A DNA stretch of 14,032 nucleotides from Spirochaetia bacterium UBA6919 (GCA_002450905.1 DKAT01000116.1:1-14032); one strand, 5' to 3'; positions 5,983 through 13,303 are shown, counted from the first letter of the stretch. Numbers and translations: made by a program. Notes: a model not told the origin generated them from the sequence alone.

Positions 5983-8277
5983 TTGAGTAATCAGAAAGCT
6001 GCTATTTTAAAATATACGGGTATATCTGTTTTCAGTATAGCTGTTATTGTTATCGTGTTATTTGGTATGGGTTTATTTGATCCACAGGAAGCTCCAAAAC
6101 CAATTCAGTTTGATGGCATCAATTATTTAAAGATCCACCCAGTGCAAATTAAATATTCTAACTATGAAAGGAACCCTCTCACAGAGATTTATAATAAGAG
6201 AGACTACAAAGGTGTTATATCACAATGGGAATCCAAGCCAAGTGACTTTAAAAATAAAATCAGTACACATTTTCTTGTGGGAATGAGTTTCTATCATCTT
6301 AAACAGTATAAAGATGCAATTAAAGAACTTCATCAAATAGATAAAGCAGATTCCCCAATACGGGAATGGCTTTCGAATTACTTGGGGATTTCTTATTATC
6401 ATTTAAATGATTATACCAATAGTCTTATCTATTTAAAACGTCTTAGAAAAGAATACCCTGATTCATCCTACCTTGTAAATTGCATTGAACTGGAAGCCAA
6501 AATATATCTATCACTTAAAAAACAATCGGAGTTAATAAAGGAGTTTTCATCTATTCAAACTAAGGATCAGGAAGTGAAGGGTCGTGCTTGGTATTTTGTT
6601 GGATCAGCTTATGAATTATTGAAAGATAACCAAAATGCCTTTTTGTATTTTGGAAAAAGTATTGGTCTAACAGGCACAGCCTATCTTGAAAAGAATATTC
6701 ATTCATTACATAAATTGGATAATAATTTTGAAAAGCATTTATATGGAGATAAATTAATTTCACTTGCTCAGTATTACTATAATAAGGCTAGTCGAAATAA
6801 AGAACTCTACCATAAAGTCATCCACTTAATAAATCTGGTTCGAGAAACAGAGAGTGATGATATTCAATTCAGAAAAAATATCCTCCTTGGCAAGGCTTAT
6901 GCAGGGACTAATGACTCAAAGAATTCTGAATCTATTTATAACAAATTATTACAGAATAGCAATACTACATCGCCTCTGTATCAACAAGGAGAATTTGAGT
7001 ATGCTCATTTTCTTTTCCCAAAAAATACCAAGAAATCCTTAGCAGAATTCAAAAAAATATTAAATCAACCCAAACATACGTATTTAGATAAGACATGTGA
7101 TCTTCTGATGCCTAATTATACTTTACTGGATGATGAATTGCTCGTATCGGCTATCGTTGCTTCCATTAATAACAAGAGATCTCGATATGTTGATAAAATT
7201 TTATTCGAGTGGATCAATAAGAAGAAAGATAAGAAAGTTATAGGCATTTTCTCAAAAGTTGTTAAACAAGAAATTGATCCTGGTTACGGTGTTAAGCTGT
7301 ATTATTGGTTAGGTGAAATATCAAATCGTTTAAAAGACAAGAAGTCTGCTATTGAATACTTTAAAAATGGCTTCCTCAGGCATAAAAGAGATTATTATAC
7401 CTATAAATCTCTTAACAGATTAAAAAATCTTCATAAGGACGACAAGAAAAATTTTAAAAAGATCATTGAGACAGATAAAAAGAACTATATGACTTTTCTT
7501 AAATCTCCGGAAGTTATATCCAAACTGAAGAAACTCAAATATAATGTTAATTTCACCCAACTGAATGATAAAACTCTTAGACAGGCGTTGTTTTTGATTT
7601 CTTATGGCGAATATCGGCAGGGCTATACTGATCTTAAGAAGTTCTTATCAGAAAATGAGGATAAGCAATACGAATATGCCCTTGTTTTGAGGGAATTATT
7701 TAAAAAATTGGGTAATCATCACTTTACTATACATTTTTCTGGCGTACTGATATGGTATTTAAATGGCCCTCAAGGAAATAATTATCTCCTGCCCTGGTTA
7801 AGGGAAACTAGTTATCCACTGTACTTTAAAGAAGAAATTGAGAAGGCAAGCCAGCGTTATAAGGTAGATCCGCTCCTTGTATCAGCTATTATCAGGGAGG
7901 AAAGCAGGTTTAATCAGGGTGCTATTTCTTATGTTGGTGCCATGGGTCTTATGCAACTTATGCCTGCCACAGGACGCTATTTACTCGGGAAAAAAGAAAA
8001 AGATTCATCCGTAAACTTCTTTGATCCTGAACTAAACATTCGTCTTGGTACAAAATATATTTCTCAGATTATGAAATCAGAACCAGTTTATATTGCAGTG
8101 GCAGGATATAACGGCGGTCCCGGACGATTAAGGGCTATGTACAACAACTGGAAGAAAACAATCTCCTTGATTAATATGAATCACTTTGTGGAGTTGATAC
8201 GATATGATGAAACAAGGGATTATGTCAAGAAGGTTCTGGGAAGTTATTATAACTATCAGGAAATATATAAGAAATAG
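5983..8277 (+). CDS. Slt70-like lytic transglycosylase with TPR-like N-terminal domain
   Basis: The enzyme cleaves the MurNAc-GlcNAc bond of peptidoglycan, leaving 1,6-anhydro ends. From the TTG at 5983 the product has 764 residues: a membrane helix (about 9-30), a long helical-repeat region with TPR-like units (for example YHLKQYKDAIKELH, YHLNDYTNSLIYL and LKDKKSAIEYF), and a C-terminal SLT domain (about 620-755). The catalytic Glu is in IIREESRFN (E640), followed by GAMGLMQLMPATG, AGYNGGPGR and YDETRDYVKKVL, all family hallmarks. The overall plan matches soluble Slt70, but this one is anchored by the N-terminal helix, so it probably faces the periplasm. The start is uncertain. TTG 5983 has AGAGGG 7 nt upstream and places the membrane helix at the N-terminus; TTG 5893 (30 residues longer) also has AGAAGGA. 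It is convergent with the next gene across only 7 bp. Confidence 0.92.
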   Translation: MSNQKAAILKYTGISVFSIAVIVIVLFGMGLFDPQEAPKPIQFDGINYLKIHPVQIKYSNYERNPLTEIYNKRDYKGVISQWESKPSDFKNKISTHFLVGMSFYHLKQYKDAIKELHQIDKADSPIREWLSNYLGISYYHLNDYTNSLIYLKRLRKEYPDSSYLVNCIELEAKIYLSLKKQSELIKEFSSIQTKDQEVKGRAWYFVGSAYELLKDNQNAFLYFGKSIGLTGTAYLEKNIHSLHKLDNNFEKHLYGDKLISLAQYYYNKASRNKELYHKVIHLINLVRETESDDIQFRKNILLGKAYAGTNDSKNSESIYNKLLQNSNTTSPLYQQGEFEYAHFLFPKNTKKSLAEFKKILNQPKHTYLDKTCDLLMPNYTLLDDELLVSAIVASINNKRSRYVDKILFEWINKKKDKKVIGIFSKVVKQEIDPGYGVKLYYWLGEISNRLKDKKSAIEYFKNGFLRHKRDYYTYKSLNRLKNLHKDDKKNFKKIIETDKKNYMTFLKSPEVISKLKKLKYNVNFTQLNDKTLRQALFLISYGEYRQGYTDLKKFLSENEDKQYEYALVLRELFKKLGNHHFTIHFSGVLIWYLNGPQGNNYLLPWLRETSYPLYFKEEIEKASQRYKVDPLLVSAIIREESRFNQGAISYVGAMGLMQLMPATGRYLLGKKEKDSSVNFFDPELNIRLGTKYISQIMKSEPVYIAVAGYNGGPGRLRAMYNNWKKTISLINMNHFVELIRYDETRDYVKKVLGSYYNYQEIYKK

Positions 8278-8284
8278 CTCATCA

Positions 8285-9220
8285 TTACGTAATAGTTATC
8301 CTCTCATTCTTCATTTCCCTTCTCCTGATCAAGGCATTTTTAATCGTTGATTTGATAACCCTTAATGGAGAAAATGTTATAGGAAGCATTAATGGAAATT
8401 CAAGTTCAATAGATGGTATTTTACTCTCTCCAAGTAATTTTATTCTATCCAATCTCCATTCCCCAATATTAAGATCTCTTGCTGCTGTAAGAATCCTATA
8501 TTCATCGAGTGGTATACCTAAAGCATTAATAAGTACACGATCTATAGCTACACAATCCACACCAGATATCATCAATCCAACATTTTTACGCACCCCGCCC
8601 CTGGGACCCCTCTTTTCCATAACATCAATGGCATCAACAAGGGTGAATACCGGCTTAATATCATAATAATTTTTAGCCAACATCTCCGCAAAATCATTTT
8701 GACGGTCACCATGAGCAAGGTGTAATAGCGCTTTCCTCTTTCCAGTAACACATCCAAAAAGATTTTTTATGCTTAAAGTAACTCTGAGCTGACAATGAAC
8801 TTTTAACTTAGGTAAATTAATCAGCTTATTATGTTCCTTTAAAGCTATATCAAGACTATAACTTTTAAAACGTTCTTCAGGTCTGTTAAAATCAATAATA
8901 TCAACACCAATATCCTTGAGTTCCCTGAATACACCAATTTTTCTCAATATCCCACTTACGGTCGAGAATGCTGGACTATCTCCTACAGACACTTTAGCAC
9001 CATGATCTCTTAAATATCCAGCCACAGCAAAGATCATACGACCATCAGTAGTAACAGGTTCCTCATTACTCTTAGGTTCAGCAAGGAGATTCGGTTTAAT
9101 CAAGACTTTATCTCCGCTTTGAATAAAGGTATTTATCCCGCCATGAAAATCAAAATGCTTCTCAATATGCTTTTTTAAATCATCATACCTTTTATGTTGT
9201 GTAATAGCAACACTTGTCAT
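8285..9220 (-). CDS. DUF362 domain protein without ferredoxin domain
   Basis: This 311-residue protein fits the DUF362 family: GDKVLIKPNLL (residues 36-46), VGDSPAFSTV (79-88), INLPKLKVHCQLRVTLSIKN (134-153) followed by LFG, and a late VDAIDVMEKRGP segment (195-206). Many family members are annotated as iron-sulfur proteins because of a fused 4Fe-4S ferredoxin domain. This one has only three scattered cysteines (143, 157, 223) and no CxxCxxC motif, so it is the stand-alone form. No reaction has been firmly assigned to the family that I know of. The ATG at 9220 is preferred because a GGGGAA ribosome binding site lies just upstream; an in-frame start 78 bp further up would overlap the flaA promoter and add an unlikely AT-encoded N-terminus. 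Confidence 0.85.
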   Translation of the reverse strand: MTSVAITQHKRYDDLKKHIEKHFDFHGGINTFIQSGDKVLIKPNLLAEPKSNEEPVTTDGRMIFAVAGYLRDHGAKVSVGDSPAFSTVSGILRKIGVFRELKDIGVDIIDFNRPEERFKSYSLDIALKEHNKLINLPKLKVHCQLRVTLSIKNLFGCVTGKRKALLHLAHGDRQNDFAEMLAKNYYDIKPVFTLVDAIDVMEKRGPRGGVRKNVGLMISGVDCVAIDRVLINALGIPLDEYRILTAARDLNIGEWRLDRIKLLGESKIPSIELEFPLMLPITFSPLRVIKSTIKNALIRRREMKNERITIT

Positions 9221-9248
9221 AAATTCCCCATTCTGAATGATAAAATAA

Positions 9249-9277
9249 ATTATAATATAACCATTCATTATCGGCAA
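9249..9277 (-). promoter_or_regulatory. Probable promoter of the DUF362 gene
   Basis: On the minus strand TTGCCG (9277-9272), a 17-bp spacer and a perfect TATAAT (9254-9249) make a good housekeeping promoter, with a leader of about 20 nt to the ATG at 9220. The same DNA also contains GCCGATAA (9275-9268), identical to the FliA/sigma28 -10 consensus, with a weak -35-like TCAA 16 bp upstream at 9295-9292. The sigma70 reading is the simpler one. Confidence 0.5.
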
Positions 9278-9291
9278 ATCGTATTTTATAC

Positions 9292-9320
9292 TTGACATAT
9301 ATTTTTTTTTCTTCTATAAT
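9292..9320 (+). promoter_or_regulatory. Consensus sigma70 promoter of flaA
   Basis: TTGACA (9292-9297) and TATAAT (9315-9320) both match the housekeeping consensus perfectly, with the optimal 17-bp spacer. Transcription would start near 9327, giving a leader of about 30 nt. This is the strongest sigma70 promoter in the window and suggests abundant constitutive expression, as expected for a structural sheath protein. Confidence 0.85.
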
Positions 9321-9357
9321 ATTAAATGATAATTTTAAAAATCTTAAGGAGCGCTCT

Positions 9358-10479
9358 ATGAAAAGGATTCTATTATTCCTTTTAATGGTAGCAGTTCTCG
9401 GAGTTAGCACAATTGTTAGTTCTCAGGACAATACCAAAGATGAATCGACAAAAGATGATTCAAAAAAGGAAGATTCAAAAAACCGTAAGGATACGGGAGA
9501 TCGCAGAGTTGTCGTTCTAGACTTCACCAAGTTTAATAAACTTCTTGCAGGACCCGATAATAAAGGAAATAAAACACCTTATAAGTATAAAACAAATAAG
9601 GATAAGCCTAAGGGGTGGGATGATAATCTAATTGAATATGATGTCACACAAAAAGACATGATACTCGATCGATGGTTTGTCACATTCAACTCGTCATCAG
9701 ATTACCCTGTCACAAGAAATTATTCACGCACAAAAACAGTTAAAATCCGCTCAAATGCCAAGGTTGATCCAGGTAAAGAAGTTCTTGGTGTCCGTATTCA
9801 CTTCCCTCATCATCGATTTTACGCCCACGCTACGATTAAACCTTTCTATGAGATCATGGAATACAACGATGAGGGCAAAATCACGAATATTGGGAATGGA
9901 GTTGTAGAAAATGTCGGTCAGGTTAAAGAAATTTCAGTTGAAGTAGCTGGACGTAATTATCAAAATAGGCTATTTATACGATTTCTTAATCAGGATCGGC
10001 AATATATGGATTATTTCATGGGATACCTCTACTTCGCCGGCTGGAGAAGACTTGTATATACCAATCCTGAGTATGTTAGTAGTCCAGATCAGAAAAAATT
10101 GTTCCGACCACGTCTCTATCCAAGAGAGATTCCATATATGAAATTTCATTCATTTATTGTTTCTCGACCTGAACACGGAGTCCGAGGTGATTTTGTTGTA
10201 TACTTCAAACGAATTGAAATGGTTCGTGATCTTGCAAGTGTGGATGGAGATAATTTAACTATTGATGATGAATCAAATTGGGGTATTAAAAAATACAAAT
10301 TTTTAAAGAGACAGGCGTTTTTACGACGTGAAAATGCTACATTGCAGACGTACCGATCCATCCAGCTTAAAAAAATGGGTCGTAGTCTCGATGACGAAGA
10401 TACAAAGAAATCATCTGAAAATAAAAAAGACGAAACCAAGGATGAAACAAAAAAAGATGATTCAAAGGAAGATAAATAA
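9358..10479 (+). CDS. flaA: Periplasmic flagellar filament sheath protein FlaA
   Basis: FlaA forms the outer layer of spirochaete periplasmic flagella around the FlaB core. The 373-residue product begins with an export signal (MKRILLFLLMVAVLGVSTIV, cleavage probably near residue 22). The conserved core includes VLGVRIHFP and the following KPFYEI (about 142-166), NVGQVKEISVEVAGRNY (185-201), FMGYLYFAGWRRLVY (220-234) and GDFVVYFKRIEMV (277-289), all in family order. Outside the core, both ends carry Lys/Asp/Glu/Ser-rich low-complexity segments (about 24-45 and 345-373), making it longer than many homologues. The ATG at 9358 is chosen because of TAAGGAG (9345-9351) and the promoter at 9292-9320; the longer in-frame TTG at 9292 is the -35 box itself. 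Leptospires carry two FlaA genes, so this may be one of a pair. Confidence 0.93.
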   Translation: MKRILLFLLMVAVLGVSTIVSSQDNTKDESTKDDSKKEDSKNRKDTGDRRVVVLDFTKFNKLLAGPDNKGNKTPYKYKTNKDKPKGWDDNLIEYDVTQKDMILDRWFVTFNSSSDYPVTRNYSRTKTVKIRSNAKVDPGKEVLGVRIHFPHHRFYAHATIKPFYEIMEYNDEGKITNIGNGVVENVGQVKEISVEVAGRNYQNRLFIRFLNQDRQYMDYFMGYLYFAGWRRLVYTNPEYVSSPDQKKLFRPRLYPREIPYMKFHSFIVSRPEHGVRGDFVVYFKRIEMVRDLASVDGDNLTIDDESNWGIKKYKFLKRQAFLRRENATLQTYRSIQLKKMGRSLDDEDTKKSSENKKDETKDETKKDDSKEDK

Positions 10480-10512
10480 CATAATTTAAAAAATTATATA
10501 CCTCCCAATTGA

Positions 10513-10540
10513 TATCACCCTCTTTAAAACGAGGGTGATA
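10513..10540 (+). terminator. Terminator-like hairpin after flaA
   Basis: TATCACCCTC (10513-10522) pairs perfectly with GAGGGTGATA (10531-10540) across an 8-nt loop, 33 bp after the flaA stop. The 10-bp stem is strong, but only scattered T residues follow, not a clean T-run. It may stabilise the 3' end of the mRNA rather than terminate efficiently. Confidence 0.55.
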
Positions 10541-10647
10541 GTTCATATTCTATTTAATATTCAGTTCTTAACAAAATAACATTACACTATTCTATCGCAA
10601 TTTCTTTCTCAATAACAAATCGCACAAAGACTTCTTAATCTATCACC

Positions 10648-10674
10648 ATCGGAACTAAATATTTTGATTCCGAT
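10648..10674. repeat. 27-nt intergenic stem-loop repeat, copy 2
   Basis: It starts ATCGGAACTA and ends TTTGATTCCGAT, with the same 7-bp outer stem as copy 1 at 5778-5804 and differing at three internal positions. Similarity fades outside the element: the 18 bases from its GAT end onward match copy 1 at about 12 positions. It lies 168 bp after flaA and about 390 bp before urtA, separate from the flaA hairpin. Confidence 0.6.
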
Positions 10675-10812
10675 CCTTCATAGATGCATGACAAGGACAT
10701 ATGTTTAGAATATCTATCATAAACAATAGCTTTATTAATTAGTACATTGTATTTTATCATTTTCAGGAGTATAACGGCTTTCATAGATAATCTTATTTTT
10801 ATAAAATCATTA

Positions 10813-10827
10813 AGCATCGTTCATGCT
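10813..10827. promoter_or_regulatory. Dyad upstream of the sigma54 promoter
   Basis: AGCAT-CGTTC-ATGCT is a perfect 5-5-5 inverted repeat centred about 150 bp upstream of the -24 box, the usual distance for an enhancer-binding activator. It is not a good match to the enterobacterial NtrC consensus (GCAC/GTGC halves). Assignment as an enhancer is positional inference only. Confidence 0.3.
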
Positions 10828-10911
10828 CGAATGGTCATTAAAATAAGAAAATGCCTATTATTTCACATAATGTTCAATTATCAACAGAGTAAAAATCCTT
10901 ATAAAAATGAC

Positions 10912-10926
10912 TTCTTATGATAAGAA
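10912..10926. promoter_or_regulatory. 7-1-7 palindrome upstream of urtA promoter
   Basis: TTCTTAT-G-ATAAGAA is a perfect inverted repeat about 45 bp upstream of the sigma54 -24 element. It could be an operator for a second regulator or a chance product of A/T-rich sequence. Confidence 0.3.
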
Positions 10927-10969
10927 ATAGATATATATAGATTTATAAATATATTTTCCATTTCACAAA

Positions 10970-10985
10970 TGGCACATTTAGTGCA
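10970..10985 (+). promoter_or_regulatory. Sigma54 (-24/-12) promoter of the urt operon
   Basis: TGGCACATTTAGTGCA places the invariant GG of the -24 element and the GC of the -12 element at exactly the RpoN spacing (consensus TGGCAC-N5-TTGCA). Only the first T of the TTGCA block is changed, to G. Transcription would start near 10996, a leader of about 67 nt. Nitrogen-responsive RpoN control fits a urea transporter. A dyad CCATTT-CAC-AAATGG (10958-10972) overlaps the -24 box and could allow repression. Confidence 0.75.
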
Positions 10986-11062
10986 TATTATATCATAATC
11001 CCAATGAAAAAAAAATTACTATCAAATGGGTTTGTGAATAGAAAGACTATTGGAGGATATCT

Positions 11063-12340
11063 ATGACAATGAAACACAAAATGTTTTATTTTGTGATACT
11101 AATGCTAATCTCATTCACAGCAATTTCAAGCTGTACAAAAAAGAGTGAGGCTAAGAAAGTTGGTGAAGAAACGAAAAAATCTACTACAGATGAGAAAGTC
11201 ATTAAAGTAGGAGTTTTACATTCACTGAGTGGAACAATGTCCATCAGCGAGAAAGCTGTGAAAGATGCAACCATCATGGCTATTGATGAAATTAATAAGA
11301 AAGGAGGTCTTCTTGGTAAAAAAATTGTACCTATTATAGAAGATGGGGCATCGGACTGGCCTACATTTGCTTTAAAGGCAAAGAAGCTTATCCAGGGTGA
11401 TAAAGTTTCTGTGGTGTTTGGATGTTGGACATCAGCCAGCCGGAAAGCTGTGAAACCTGTTTTTGAATCACTTAATCACTTATTATTTTATCCAGTACAA
11501 TATGAAGGGGTTGAGGCATCAAAGAATATTATCTATACAGGGGCTGCACCCAATCAACAGATTATGCCTGCGGTCACCTGGCTTTTGAAACAGGGAAAGA
11601 AGAAATTCTTTTTACTAGGTTCTGATTATGTCTTCCCCAAAACTGCTAATAAAATAATTAAGAAGCAATTAGAGAAGGAGGGAGGTAAGACGGTGGCTGA
11701 AGAATATACTCCACTTGGGCATACGGAGTACACCACCGTCATTAGTAAGATCAAGTCTGCGAAACCTGACGTCATATTTAACACCTTAAACGGAGATAGC
11801 AATGTCGCTTTTTTTAAACAATTGAAAGCGGCTGGTATAACTCCTGATAAGATTCCTGTGATGTCAGTGAGTATTGCTGAGGAGGAGATTATAGGGATTG
11901 GTGCGGCAAATATTGCTGGGCATTATGCTGCCTGGAACTATTTTATGAGCATGACAACTCCAGGAAATAGCGATTTTGTCAAGAATTATAAGGCAAAATT
12001 TGGTAAAGATCGGGTAACTGATGATCCTATTGAAGCAGGATATTTTGGAGTATATCTCTGGGCAAAAGCTGTTGAGAAGGCTAATTCAGCGGATGTAAAT
12101 AAAGTACGGGAAGCTGTACGGGGAGTTGAATACGATGCTCCAGAAGGTAAGGTGAAAGTTGAGCCTACGAATAATCATACGTGGAAAGTTGTTCAGATTG
12201 GTAAAATTAAACCCGATGGGCAATTTGAAATTGTGTGGAAGACCGATGGATTGGTTAAACCAGATCCTTATCCTGAATTGATATCACCTGATAAGATGGT
12301 GTCAGAACCAGGTAAATTAGTTGATAGAAAGAAAAAATAA
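11063..12340 (+). CDS. urtA: Urea ABC transporter substrate-binding lipoprotein UrtA
   Basis: This 425-residue extracytoplasmic binding protein captures urea for the UrtBCDE transporter. An N-terminal hydrophobic signal ends in a lipobox-like ISSC, so Cys24 is probably lipidated and the protein membrane-tethered. A charged linker follows, then a Peripla_BP_5-type two-lobed fold: VGVLHSLSGTMSISE (about 49-63), the UrtA hallmark FGCWTSASRKAV (119-130), LLFYPVQYEG and YTGAAPNQQ, GSDYVFPKTAN, and LGHTEYTTVISKIK. This combination separates UrtA from amide-binding relatives (AmiC/FmdD), which are the main alternative. GGAGG (11052-11056) lies 6 nt before the ATG. It is the first gene of the operon, under the sigma54 promoter at 10970, and is separated from urtB by 62 bp containing a hairpin. 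Confidence 0.94.
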   Translation: MTMKHKMFYFVILMLISFTAISSCTKKSEAKKVGEETKKSTTDEKVIKVGVLHSLSGTMSISEKAVKDATIMAIDEINKKGGLLGKKIVPIIEDGASDWPTFALKAKKLIQGDKVSVVFGCWTSASRKAVKPVFESLNHLLFYPVQYEGVEASKNIIYTGAAPNQQIMPAVTWLLKQGKKKFFLLGSDYVFPKTANKIIKKQLEKEGGKTVAEEYTPLGHTEYTTVISKIKSAKPDVIFNTLNGDSNVAFFKQLKAAGITPDKIPVMSVSIAEEEIIGIGAANIAGHYAAWNYFMSMTTPGNSDFVKNYKAKFGKDRVTDDPIEAGYFGVYLWAKAVEKANSADVNKVREAVRGVEYDAPEGKVKVEPTNNHTWKVVQIGKIKPDGQFEIVWKTDGLVKPDPYPELISPDKMVSEPGKLVDRKKK

Positions 12341-12342
12341 TT

Positions 12343-12377
12343 ATATACTCTCCCTGATCCTGTTAGGGAGGGTGATA
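12343..12377 (+). promoter_or_regulatory. Intercistronic stem-loop between urtA and urtB
   Basis: Bases 12346-12355 (TACTCTCCCT read with two G-U pairs) pair with 12365-12374 across a 9-nt loop; three more A/T pairs follow past a bulged A. No T-run follows. Such stem-loops behind binding-protein genes commonly protect the upstream message or partly stop transcription, giving more binding protein than permease. The 3' arm contains GAGGGTGATA, identical to the 3' arm of the flaA hairpin. Confidence 0.55.
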
Positions 12378-12402
12378 TACTAGAGTTCTGGAAGAGGTTT
12401 TA

Positions 12403-13296
12403 ATGGATACCATTATTATGCAATTGTTTAATGGTCTTAGTCTGAGTTCTATATTGCTCATGGCAGGATTGGGACTGAGTATTACTTTTGGAATTATGGG
12501 AATAATTAATTTTGCCCACGGTGAATTTATGATGCTGGGGGCATATACCGTCTATGTGATGCAAAAGATTTTCTACAGTAGTTTGGGCGAGAGCTATTTT
12601 TTGATATCTATTCCAATGGCATTCTTAGTTACTGCATTTATTGGATTTCTTATGGAGAAAGGCTTAATACGATTTCTCTATGGACGACCTTTTGAGAGCA
12701 TTCTCGTGACGTGGGGGCTCAGTCTTCTTTTACAACAGGCTGCACGAAATATCTTTGGAGCATCGAATGTGGAAATCATATCCCCTAAATGGCTTACACA
12801 GGGAATATCTTTGACAAGCACCATACAACTTCCCTATAACCGTTTATTTATTATTGGTTTAGCTATAATTGTTATATTAGGAATGTATTATTATATTTAT
12901 AAATCTTCTTCAGGCAGAAGGATGAGAGCTGTAATGCAGAATCGGTCTATGGGTGCATTCATGGGGATTAATACGGACAGGGTTGATTCCTTAACATTTT
13001 CAATTGGATGCGGATTAGCAGGTATTTCTGGCAGTATTGTTAGTTTATTAGGATCTGTGGGTCCGTCTACTGGGCAAAATTATATTATAGATTCCTTTAT
13101 GGTTGTAGTTTTAGGAGGTGTTGGAAGTTTAATTGGTACAATCAGTGGCTCTCTTCTCATGGGATTTGCAAGTCCATTATTTGAATTTATCACAACATCA
13201 AGCATGGGAAAGGTAATTGTATTTACAATGGTTATTTTATTCCTTCAGTACAAGCCTTCTGGGTTTCTTACTCTGAAAACAAGGTCATTGGATTAG
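12403..13296 (+). CDS. urtB: Urea ABC transporter permease UrtB
   Basis: This is one of the two inner-membrane permease subunits of the urea transporter, in the LivH/branched-chain-type permease fold. The 297-residue protein has about eight hydrophobic segments, the family motif INFAHGEFMMLGAY (35-48), and segments characteristic of UrtB rather than LivH: VTWGLSLLLQQAARNIFGA, YNRLFIIGL, MQNRSMGAFMGINTDRVDSL (178-197) and SVGPSTGQNYIIDSFMVVVL. Many UrtB proteins carry a long N-terminal periplasmic extension; this one lacks it and starts directly at the membrane part. GAAGAGG lies 6-7 nt before the ATG. It ends 7 nt before urtC, whose ribosome binding site overlaps the urtB stop codon. Confidence 0.94.
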   Translation: MDTIIMQLFNGLSLSSILLMAGLGLSITFGIMGIINFAHGEFMMLGAYTVYVMQKIFYSSLGESYFLISIPMAFLVTAFIGFLMEKGLIRFLYGRPFESILVTWGLSLLLQQAARNIFGASNVEIISPKWLTQGISLTSTIQLPYNRLFIIGLAIIVILGMYYYIYKSSSGRRMRAVMQNRSMGAFMGINTDRVDSLTFSIGCGLAGISGSIVSLLGSVGPSTGQNYIIDSFMVVVLGGVGSLIGTISGSLLMGFASPLFEFITTSSMGKVIVFTMVILFLQYKPSGFLTLKTRSLD

Positions 13297-13303
13297 AGGT
13301 TTT

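Larger units (their letters stand above)
10480..11062. other. 583-bp spacer between flaA and urtA
   Basis: I see no credible gene; frames here lack ribosome binding sites and coding character. In order it holds an A/T-only hairpin just after the flaA stop (ATAATTT/AAATTAT, 10481-10497), the flaA terminator-like hairpin (10513-10540), stem-loop repeat copy 2 (10648-10674), dyads AGCAT-N5-ATGCT (10813-10827), TTCTTATGATAAGAA (10912-10926) and CCATTT-CAC-AAATGG (10958-10972), and the sigma54 promoter (10970-10985). Confidence 0.6.

Noticed and set aside
9221..9298. N-terminal extension of the DUF362 protein
   Set aside because: It overlaps the divergent promoters, has AT-driven composition, and the ATG at 9220 has its own ribosome binding site.
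9292..9357. Longer FlaA reading frame starting with TTG at 9292
   Set aside because: That TTG is the first half of a perfect -35 box; a consensus -10 box and a strong ribosome binding site lie downstream, and the ATG at 9358 gives a proper signal peptide.
10635..10817. 60-codon minus-strand frame in the flaA-urtA spacer
   Set aside because: It has no ribosome binding site, runs through the stem-loop repeat and has AT-biased, non-coding-looking composition.
10814..10835. tRNA-like T-arm look-alike (GTTCATGCTCGAATGG)
   Set aside because: No acceptor, D or anticodon arms can be found around it.
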